Source: Apophysomyces variabilis
Lineage: Eukaryota > Mucoromycota > Mucoromycetes > Mucorales > Mucoraceae
Reading direction: 5' to 3'
Length of the DNA: 64,000 nt
Assembly: GCA_002749535.1 (NCBI GenBank)
Contig: MZZL01000408.1
Location: 62,001-126,000 of the forward strand
Position numbers and translations under genes: made by a program. This document shows, one piece after another, positions 55,925 to 64,000 of the stretch (position 1 is the stretch's first letter; each line of letters begins with the position of its first letter). Under the pieces are notes generated by a model, which was given only the letters and a program-made list of their open reading frames with translations, was not told where the DNA came from and searched no databases.

Positions 55925-57625
55925 ATGACGAGAACGAGTCAATGGAAGGAACTACCGACTGCCATCCTAGCCAATATTACCGAACGACTGTCGCCTACAC
56001 AGTTATGTATCTTTCTCCGAGTCTGTTCTTTATGGAATGCTGCACTGACCCCTCTGCAGTATCACTCAATCGATCTCATCTCATCAAACCAAACGACCAA
56101 ATTTATCAATACGATAGCCAACTCCCATGCATACAAACCACTTGGTCACTTTGTGCGCAGATTAAGTACCCATGAATTGAAGATAACAAAAGCCGAGCTT
56201 GCCTTGCTTTTGAAGCATTGCCCCTACGTGGTGGAATTGGTCGTTACAATACAAAAGGATTTCAATTTCTTACCCTTCCTACACAGATGGAAGTACCTTA
56301 CCAAGGTATCAGTTCAGATCGACGGAGAAACATGCTACCTCTTTCCGACAGCTTATCTCTACCAACGCCTCATTTCCTTGTCCCTTTGTTCACAACGTCT
56401 TGCGGAGTGGATCGATGATATTGCAACCATTGTTTCTATCGAAGAACTGAAGCTTCAATGTCCAGAACGGAAACAGAAAGATGCGGACGGCATTATCACG
56501 TTCATTGATCTCGAAAAACTACATAACCATCTTCCACGTCTTCGATCGTTTGCAATACACAATTTTCAGATTCATGGGAAGCTACCTGTACCGATCGTTC
56601 CCTGCGAAACCGTACGCGATTTGTCACTGATAATAGGAAATAGTCGTCAATGGGGCCATTACTTTGGTGCCAAGTATACAGAGCTTACAACACTGAAGCT
56701 TTGTATCGCCAAGGACAAAAATAGTATGCATCTTCATACCGAGATGATGCCTTTGATCAAGGTGTGCCATCGTCTGAAATTGCTGACCATGACGGATCAA
56801 GAAGCTTATCGGCCGTTTCTGGAAGCGATACAAAGCCTAGGGGCCCCTTTGACCAACCTTTGTCATGAAGGGGAAAATACCCTTTGGCTTTCTAAAATGC
56901 TTCGTGGCTTTCAGCGAACGATTTCTAGATTGAAGATTGATAGCTGTCTACGTCTCTCCGTTGATAGCATGCTACGGGCGTTGGAAGATTTACCCTTTCT
57001 GGAGGATCTAGAATTGCGCTACGAGGAGAGCGATCTGGAGCTGAACCAGGTTTTGGAAAAGTTGAACCATCTCAAAATCCTGAACATCCGAACAAGACGC
57101 ATTGGCATGAGTAGCCATAGCAACCATAAAAAGAGTCAGACGTATCCCCTTCGATATCTTTCTATGTTTGCCGACGACATTGAAAACGGCGTCTACTTGT
57201 ACCTAGCCTTGTCTTGTTTTCGGCTATCCGTGCTCGACTGCACTTACCTTTGTTCGCGGAACAGACCCTGCATCATCTATTACCCCCATCCCAGCCTTCA
57301 GCGACTCACAGTGGATTACAAGGATAACTGTATCTTCAAGCTGATTCGTACCGATGAGATTTTTTCCAGACCGGGCGTACGATCCTCGGAGCAAAAGAAA
57401 GAAATCAAGGCTTCCATGCAATGCTATTATAACCGTAATGGGATTATGCAAAGGTTGGCAGGATTGCGCTTTTCGGATATCGACCATATCTTTCATCTTC
57501 TAGAAAACAGCTTAAACATGGAAGATCGAATCATAGCCAAAAGCACCAAAGAACCGCGTGTTGTATCCATTCAGTGTCATTATGTAGACTTCATTCTATT
57601 GAACGGGATGAAGACCATTGTATAG
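55925..57625 (+). CDS. F-box protein with leucine-rich-repeat-like C-terminus
   Basis: Intronless, 566 residues, starting MTRTSQWKELPTAILANITE. Residues about 6-50 form an F-box (LPTAILANITERLSPTQLCI, then VCSLWNAALTPLQYHSIDL), which docks Skp1 in SCF ubiquitin ligases. The rest alternates Leu-rich segments such as LTTLKLCIAKD, ISRLKIDSCLRLSVDSMLRA, LEDLPFLEDLELRYEESD and LKILNIRTRR, suggesting an irregular LRR solenoid for substrate binding. The first ATG with the F-box directly after it was chosen. The open frame extends upstream without an ATG. Mucoralean genomes carry many such proteins and the substrate is unknown. The absence of introns contrasts with nearly all neighbours. Confidence 0.85.
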   Translation: MTRTSQWKELPTAILANITERLSPTQLCIFLRVCSLWNAALTPLQYHSIDLISSNQTTKFINTIANSHAYKPLGHFVRRLSTHELKITKAELALLLKHCPYVVELVVTIQKDFNFLPFLHRWKYLTKVSVQIDGETCYLFPTAYLYQRLISLSLCSQRLAEWIDDIATIVSIEELKLQCPERKQKDADGIITFIDLEKLHNHLPRLRSFAIHNFQIHGKLPVPIVPCETVRDLSLIIGNSRQWGHYFGAKYTELTTLKLCIAKDKNSMHLHTEMMPLIKVCHRLKLLTMTDQEAYRPFLEAIQSLGAPLTNLCHEGENTLWLSKMLRGFQRTISRLKIDSCLRLSVDSMLRALEDLPFLEDLELRYEESDLELNQVLEKLNHLKILNIRTRRIGMSSHSNHKKSQTYPLRYLSMFADDIENGVYLYLALSCFRLSVLDCTYLCSRNRPCIIYYPHPSLQRLTVDYKDNCIFKLIRTDEIFSRPGVRSSEQKKEIKASMQCYYNRNGIMQRLAGLRFSDIDHIFHLLENSLNMEDRIIAKSTKEPRVVSIQCHYVDFILLNGMKTIV

Positions 57626-58115
57626 TTACTTATTTATGTATTACCAATTTATCCACAGCCTGCAGAAAAAGGAAAATGAAAAAGCAACGACCTTTGTGCA
57701 GCTAAAAAAAAGGGCATAGACCATACTGCTAAGGTTTTATTGCGGCTATTCAAGAAAAACGCTCTTAAGCATCCAATCTGACCTTTTTCTATGGAGACAG
57801 CCAGGCTAATATAAACACCCGATGGAGGGTATTATTGGCACCTATTAGGTCCAAAAATTGACAAAGCACAACAGACGTGCAGCCATCACCTGTTCAATGC
57901 AGCAGCTAGTTTTCTTTGTTTATGCAATGATTGAAGCACAACGAGCTTCGCTTTCAGGGAAGTTATGCGTAAAAAAAAGTCCTTCAAATCGACAAGGCAG
58001 TCGGCTTGTTTTTTTTATTTTTTGCTGACCGGACTTTGTTTGCTGATACGAGCAAATAGCAAGCCCCCTCGGTGAACGGTTGGCCTGTGCTAATTTTTTT
58101 TTTCTTCCGGTTGTC
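57626..58115. other. Intergenic, no gene recognised
   Basis: 490 bases between two plus-strand genes; T-rich tracts just before the OMS1-like start. No gene seen. Confidence 0.4.
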
Positions 58116-59079
58116 ATGGCGAAGAAGCGAACTCCATTTCAGCCCAAAGGAACATCAACTAAGTATGTACCGAATACACCCCCGCGGCCAAGACCAAAAC
58201 TAGGACCTATCCTTCTCGGCGGCGGGTTGTTGTATCTAACAGCTACATATGTCAGTATGGTTGTCTTTAAAAGCAAGAATGACACAACAGACCCGAAACC
58301 GAAAGTGCAAACGGTGACGCCTTCCAGGTTTGACACAAGCCCGGTGTGGGAAAGAGTGGCTAAGAGTTATGACAAGGAAATTGGTTGGGATGAACTGGTC
58401 ATGGGCATTGGCCTCATGCGCCGTTGGCTAGTTGGACAAGCCAAGGTAAGGCAAAAAGAAATAGGAAAAACAAAAACAAAAAGGAAATGGCCAAAGGGGG
58501 CAATAGTAACGTACCATGGGTTTTCTCTGTTAGGGTGATGTTTTGGAGGTATCCACTGGCACAGGACGTAATTTTGCCTACTACAAGCCAGATCAGGTGG
58601 ATTCAGTGACGTTTACCGACTGCCACTCGTCTATGCTGAATGAAGCCAAGAGTAAATTCGAAGGTTACAAGGATCAGTTCCATAAAACGTTTGTCAACTT
58701 CAGTCAAGTGGATGTGGAACAGTCTACGGCGATCAAGGAAAAATACGACACGGTGATTGATACCTTTGGGTTGTGTTCCTGCAGCGATCCTGCAAACGCA
58801 CTGATCACTATGGCTGAATCATGTAAATCCGAGGAGTCTCGGATCTTATTATTGGAACATGGTCGATCCTATTACGATTGGCTAAACCGGCTGCTGGACA
58901 GCAACGTAGATAAACATGTTACTCGTTGGGGTTGTTGGTGGAACCGCGATCTGATAGGGTTGTTTGAACAGGAAAAAGTCAAGGAAAAGTTAGAAATTGT
59001 AAAGGTATCCCGTTGGCATTTTGGAACGACATGCTATATCATAGCGAAACCAAAAAAGCAACAGACAGAAAACACATAG
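58116..59079 (+). CDS. OMS1: Oms1-like mitochondrial membrane methyltransferase
   Basis: Two exons (58116-58445, 58534-59079) give 291 residues. A basic, Pro-rich N-terminus (MAKKRTPFQPKG) could act as a mitochondrial targeting region. One hydrophobic helix follows (LGPILLGGGLLYLTATYVSM, about 36-55). A class I SAM-dependent methyltransferase fold then shows the pre-motif VWERVAKSYDKEIGWDEL, motif I VLEVSTGTGRNFAYY (assembled after the intron), acidic motif II VTFTDCHSSML, and DTVIDTFGLCSCSDPANAL. Conserved late segments ILLLEHGRSYYDWLNRLLD and WGCWWNRDL match the Oms1 family, which modifies mitochondrial membrane or respiratory-chain components. The substrate is not deducible. Confidence 0.82.
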
Positions 59080-59825
59080 GCAAAAAGAAAGCAAAACCGT
59101 TTGAGAATAGAATATTGTATCCCAGTCTTATCGAGAGCTGCCTTGCTTTGGCAAATGTATCGGGTCTGAATGTCAAATTGGCATTGTAATTCCCTCATTG
59201 CTTGTTTAACTTACTCCTCTCTCTATGGACATTACAGAACGGCGGATCTTTCAAACTAAGCTATGTCTTGCAAAGTATAACTAGGAATGGCTTGATCCAA
59301 GCTGGGATAGGAGCCTTGGTTGGAGCCACTATCCGCTTTTAGTTTCATATGTTGTCATCTTTCCAAAGTTAAATTGCATCGAGCAAAAAAAAAACCGACC
59401 CTTTAACATAATATCTTTAATCTTATGGCAATAGTAATACGCTTTTCACTGGCGTTATCCTGGACTCGCTGAATAGGAAAAAGCGATCCACGTTTCTTTC
59501 ACTCTTGGATATTCCAATACCTGCAGTTCACTAGATCCTTTGTAGGTACGTGCTAAAGGAAGAATTTTATTCTGGACTTTGAACGACTACATAATACTGA
59601 TATTTAAAAGAAATGCTCGTTAAATAAGCTACTCTTTTTTAGAAACAAAGCTGACAGCTTTTTGACTACGGTTTTAGCATAAAATAAAGAAAAAGTAGTA
59701 TTATGGTATCAATGAATGGCCGGCCATTCATGGATGATGTTGAGTTTCGTTCTTCACGTTACTACTTGGTCCTCTGCCTGATGATTTCACGGAAATGTCA
59801 GTTCAGCATATTACACGTCGCGTCA
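59080..59825. other. Convergent intergenic region
   Basis: About 750 bases between the 3' ends of the OMS1-like and HAP5 genes. A short palindrome GGCCGGCC is at 59718-59725. No gene seen. Confidence 0.4.
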
Positions 59826-60857
59826 TCAAGATCTACCTGGTGCTCCTGGAGCAGCGACTTGCTGTGCAGGTTGATTTTGAGGCGATGATTGGCTGGCAGA
59901 GGGCGGCGCGTAAGAATGCTGCTGCTGGTTTGCAAATTGCTGAAGCTGAAGTTGATAATGCTGCATTTGCTCAGGCGTCAACTAAAAGAACAAAAAATAC
60001 ATATGTATATCAAGTCCGGGTATCACAGCATAGAAATCTACCTACCTGAGGTAACTGCGGATAGTAAGCTGCTGCTGTTGCTGGATCCATGGACTATATC
60101 AATAGTTCAGGATATTGAAAAACTGGGAACAAAATTCTACTTTTATGCTACCTGTGCAGGTGTGTATTGAATCCCGGTTTGAGGGTAATAACCAGCATAA
60201 GCATTTTGGTCATACACGGTCGCAGTTCCCTATGAATGTCATTAGCTCCCAGTCACCCGATAATGTACGTTTCATTCGAGCAATACCTTGGTAGCTTCCT
60301 CTCGTGGTACAATGTCAATCAAAAAGTCGCACATATCTGTTTTCGAAATGGCTGTTGCAATATCTGACCGCTGCAACGTACGACGCTTATTTTCCTCAGC
60401 ATGAACCCTAATGGAATGATAACAATGAAATTAATCTGTTGTTCGTTTTGTTCCCCCTCCCTTCTCCCTGCAGCGCGGCGAAAGCTGCAGGTCTCTCTGT
60501 GTCTCTATTTTTGTGCTGAGCGTACCATGCCCGTTTTGTAAGTTCGGTAATAAAGATTTCACAGCCTTTTGCAAATAGAATAGGAGCTTCGGCACTAATC
60601 ATCTTTACGTCTTGGTCTGTCTTCATGACTTTCTTAATACGCGCCAGTGGCAACGGATGGCTCTTAAAGTCTGATTCACACTGCTCTGCAACGGTAAGCT
60701 GATCCTGCCAGAATTTGCCGAGATCAAAGGCAGGATGTCCACCCGGAGCCGTTGCGTTGGTAGCAGCTACAGCTGCAGCTACGGCAGCAGCAGTAGCCTG
60801 GTGGTGATCGTTTTGTGGATGAGCAGCATATTCTTGTTCAGTCTGTGGTGCAACCAT
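59826..60857 (-). CDS. HAP5: CCAAT-binding complex subunit HAP5/NF-YC
   Basis: Histone-fold subunit of the heterotrimeric CCAAT-binding factor. Five exons total 735 nt (244 residues): 60526-60857, 60407-60526 side starting at 60407 down to 60287, 60152-60229, 60046-60093, 59826-59981. The first ATG is at 60857. An Ala-rich N-terminus precedes [11 protein letters not shown] and the NF-YC histone fold (about 69-150): [40 protein letters not shown], then across a 118-nt intron [20 protein letters not shown] and [18 protein letters not shown]. The C-terminus is Gln/Tyr-rich ([16 protein letters not shown]), resembling NF-Y activation domains. It is divergent from VPS1 over 191 bp that contain a CCAAT box. 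Confidence 0.95.
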
Positions 60858-60934
60858 GGTTTCGGGTCGAGACAAAAGCGTGTTGTGAGTGTTTTGGCAG
60901 CCTAAAGCCGAAAAAAAACTCCATAGGCGTCATA

Positions 60935-60939
60935 CCAAT
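60935..60939 (+). promoter_or_regulatory. CCAAT box in the HAP5/VPS1 divergent promoter
   Basis: A single CCAAT (in ATACCAATTC) lies 78 bp upstream of the HAP5 ATG and 110 bp upstream of the VPS1 ATG. Because HAP5 encodes part of the CCAAT-binding factor, autoregulation is conceivable; this is position-based inference. Confidence 0.45.
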
Positions 60940-61048
60940 TCAAAGTCAGATCCGGAGCAAAGGAAAAAAAAGACAAGGCGACAAAAAACTGGGTCGAGCT
61001 GCGTTTTCCGTCCCTGAAGACGTAACCCAACCTATAACAACGAACGCC

Positions 61049-63846
61049 ATGAATGACGGTTTGATTGAATTAACCAACAAACTTCAAACAGTGGTTGCTT
61101 CCATCAGCTCCCATGAGACCCTTGACCTACCACAGATTGTCGTCGTCGGTTCACAATCGTCTGGCAAGTCGTCCGTCTTGGAGACTATCGTTCAGCGAGA
61201 TTTCCTACCACGCGGCAGCGGGATCGTTACGCGAAGACCATTGATATTGCAGCTTATTACTCTCCGACAAGAGAATGCGGCCGAGTACGGAGAGTTTCTA
61301 CATATTCAGGACAAAAAGTTCCATGACTTTGCCGAGATTCGACAAGAGATCGAGCGCGAGACAAGTCGCGTAGCAGGAGCCAACAAAGGCATTTCGCGTA
61401 TGCCTATCCATCTTCGGATTTATTCTCCAAAGGTCTTAACTCTTACCCTGGTTGACCTCCCTGGCTTAACAAAGGTAAGGAAAGAAAACTTATGAAATAA
61501 TAGAGAAAAGTAACTGGTGATGACACTAATTCTCTCTCTCTTTCTCTCTCTATTAGATTCCTATTGGTACTAAAAGAAGAAAAAAAACATCACAGGGTTT
61601 TTCTTAAACGCATAACTTTCATATTGCAGGGGATCAGCCTACCGATATTGAAAAGCAAATCCGCAGTTTGGTCATGGATTATATTTCGAAACCTAACAGG
61701 TAAGCGTTACATGGGATGGTTGTTGGTGATTTGTAGCGCGAATACCCGAATGACTCATATATTGACAGTATCATACTTGCCGTCACACCTGCCAATACGG
61801 ATTTGGTGAATTCAGACAGTTTAAAGATCGCCCGACAGGTGGATCCAGATGGTGAGACAAAGAGACAACGAGAAACATTTGGTTAGTTTTGCTGATTCTT
61901 TGTTCTAATTCCAGGTAAACGCACGATTGGTGTGCTTACTAAGTTGGATTTAATGGATGCTGGTACAAATGCACTGGATATTTTGTCTGGAAGACAGTAT
62001 CCGCTCAAGCTGGGATTCATTGGTGTTGTCAACCGAAGCCAACAGGATATTCTTACAAACAAACCAATGCAGGATGCTATCAAAGCCGAAAATGACTTTT
62101 TCAGGCAACATCCAGCCTATCGGAGCATTGCTCTGCGGTGCGGCACACAATATTTGAGCAGACAACTGAGTAATGTAAATCATATCCGGATGACATGCAC
62201 TTCGTTTTTGTAATCGGTTTTACTTTAACAGCTGCTATTGGCCCATATCAAAGACAAGCTTCCTGAGTTACGGACAAAGCTAAGTGCATTGATTAGCCAA
62301 ACACAACAAGAATTAGCTCAGTTCGGTGAACCATCGATGGCATCGGAACCTATGCATCGGGTAAATGAGCTGGCGAAAGTACAAAAGGGTTTAATGCGGA
62401 AAACAACAGGGGTCACTGATATTGCGATTGTTAACTAAATTCGCCAACGACTTCGTGGCTGCAATTGATGGCACATCCTCCGAAATGTCAACCAAAGAAC
62501 TGTAAGTGTGTGATCGCTCTGTAAATTATGCGTGCTAAACTTCTAGCACAGCTGTGGTGGTGCACGTATCTATTTTATCTTTAACAACGTGTTCGGCAAT
62601 GCCCTCGACGCCATCCTACCTTGTTCAAATCTTTCGAACAACGATATCCGCACTGCCATCCGTAATTCAACTGGTCCAAGACCCTCACTGTTCGTCCCGG
62701 AAATCGCATTTGATTTGTTGGTAAAGCCTCAGATCAAACTGCTTGAAGCACCCAGTCTCCGATGTGTAGAATTGGTGTACGAGGAGCTAATGAAGATCTG
62801 CCACAGTGCAGGTGACAAGGTATTGACAAGAGAGGAGTTTATTCCATGGAGCTAATGTCCCCAAAGGAATTACAGAGATACCCGAAGTTACATGGCAAAC
62901 TGGTGGAAGTTGTTTCGGAGCTGTTGCGCGAGCGTCTGAGCCCTACAGCAACCTATGTTGAAAGTTTAATTGCGATTGAAAGAGCTTATATCAATACCAA
63001 CCATCCTGACTTTTTCGGAGCGGCGGGTGCTATGTCTAGCCTCGAAACGGATAAAAAGAAGAAGAAGTTGGACAGCAAACGACGGGTAATCTACACAAAT
63101 CGATTTGTTGCTTGTTAAGTGCTCAATTGCACCTGTATAGTCCGCACGCGAATCTATATCCAGCGGCGCAAGTGCACGTGGGGATGATGAACGATCAGTA
63201 AATGGTCTGTCCTCAAAAGAAAATGGATACCCCATGTTGAACGGAACCGCCGATCAAAAGGATTCATTCCTCACGTACTTCTTTGGAGGTGCTGGCAAAA
63301 ATGAGCGACCCGCACTAGGTCCACAAGAGGTGATGAACAATGTGCAGTATGTGCCTCCGATCTCTGTGAACAGTGTGATGGAAACCGAGATCGAGAAAAA
63401 GCTGGAACAGGTAGGTTCCCTCCCGCTTTCCCTAGTTTTAAACCTGACTAACCCTTCTCCTAGGCTTCGATCAACGGTGAGGAACCACCGCCTGTATCGG
63501 AACGTGAAGAAATGGAAGTCCAGCTAATCCGTACGTGCCATATTTTTTCCTTTGTTTGTTCTAGACTTATTTACGATCGTTTATTCTTTTAGGAAACCTT
63601 ATCACCAACTATTTTACTATCGTTCGGAAGAATATCCAAGATCTTGTACCCAAGGCTGTGATGCATCTATTGGTGAACTATTCACGCGAATCGGTCCAGA
63701 ATCGATTAGTGACATCACTTTACAAGCAAGACCTCTTTGCAGAACTACTTCAGGAGGATGAGGGTATGGCAGCAGAAAGGGCAAAATGTAAGGCATTGCT
63801 GGATGTGTATAAGCAGGCCTTTGAGATCGTCAACAACGCCATATAA
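61049..63846 (+). CDS. VPS1: Dynamin-like GTPase Vps1
   Basis: Large GTPase for vacuolar/endosomal membrane scission and peroxisome division. Twelve exons total 2148 nt (715 residues): 61049-61474, 61557-61566, 61630-61699, 61769-61851, 61915-62174, 62232-62360, 62410-62501, 62552-62819, 62867-63085, 63141-63410, 63464-63530, 63593-63846. The GTPase domain has P-loop GSQSSGKSS (34-42), [18 protein letters not shown] near 137 and TKLD near 205. Middle domain: [20 protein letters not shown] and [38 protein letters not shown] through [16 protein letters not shown]. Details ([36 protein letters not shown]) favour Vps1 over Dnm1. Exon 2 is only 10 nt. An apparent stop at 62436 lies out of frame once the 49-nt intron 62361-62409 is removed. 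Confidence 0.95.
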
Positions 63847-64000
63847 AAGACATCATTACAAGTGCACCTCTCCTCTTCTGCTTTTTTCCTCGCCTTCTCC
63901 TATAGAAACCATTTTTTTCATACCCTCTGAGCCTAATTGACAGAACCAAAAAGAAAAAAAAAAGATTGAAATTTTTATATGCAAGCCAAAAAGGAATAAG

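Noticed and set aside
62361..62440. Stop codon in the middle of VPS1
   Set aside because: Reading through a 49-nt intron (62361-62409) creates it; the spliced frame continues [14 protein letters not shown] as in Vps1 proteins.

Overview
This 64 kb window is nuclear DNA from a fungus, most likely a Mucoromycota (Mucorales-type) mould. The evidence is a complete eEF3 gene (a translation factor largely restricted to fungi), a set of conserved fungal housekeeping genes, compact gene spacing, and genes broken by many introns of about 42-60 nt with GTAHGT-type donors and CTNAC-like branch sites. I cannot name a genus. I saw no rRNA or tRNA gene, transposon or CRISPR array. A 78-base N run (21823-21900) is an assembly gap. 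Splice sites below were placed by hand from reading frame, splice consensus and family conservation; for most genes the joined exons total a multiple of three.

Left third (1-24 kb): a FAB1/PIKfyve lipid kinase gene cut by the left edge (-), ribosomal protein eL15 (+), a two-domain secreted phosphoesterase (-), an Mpe1/RBBP6-like mRNA 3'-end processing factor without its usual DWNN domain (-), the GPI inositol-deacylase BST1/PGAP1 (-) divergent from eEF3 (+), a p23/Sba1 co-chaperone (+), the assembly gap, and an Rtc4-domain protein (-).

Middle (24-45 kb): the nuclear cap-binding subunit CBP80 (+), a second secreted acid-phosphatase-like phosphoesterase with a His/Gly-rich linker (+), the TBP-removing ATPase MOT1/BTAF1 (-), a REXO1/Rex3-type RNA exonuclease (-), a TAPT1/Emp65 membrane protein (+) and an MIT-domain protein (-).

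Right third (45-64 kb): a 2.7 kb gene-poor stretch, a 968-residue low-complexity protein of unknown function (+), a probable Mso1-like Sec1-binding protein (+), THO subunit Tex1/THOC3 (+), an F-box protein (+), an Oms1-like methyltransferase (+), and the CCAAT-binding subunit HAP5/NF-YC (-) divergent from the dynamin VPS1 (+).

The genes are mostly unlinked housekeeping functions. Two loose themes recur: mRNA biogenesis and decay (Mpe1-like, CBP80, Tex1, MOT1, HAP5, Rex3) and endomembrane traffic (FAB1, BST1, TAPT1, MIT protein, Mso1-like, VPS1). The most unusual locus is 5886-8730, where splicing evidence indicates that an acid-phosphatase-like domain and a phospholipase-C-like domain of the same superfamily are joined in one 730-residue secreted protein.
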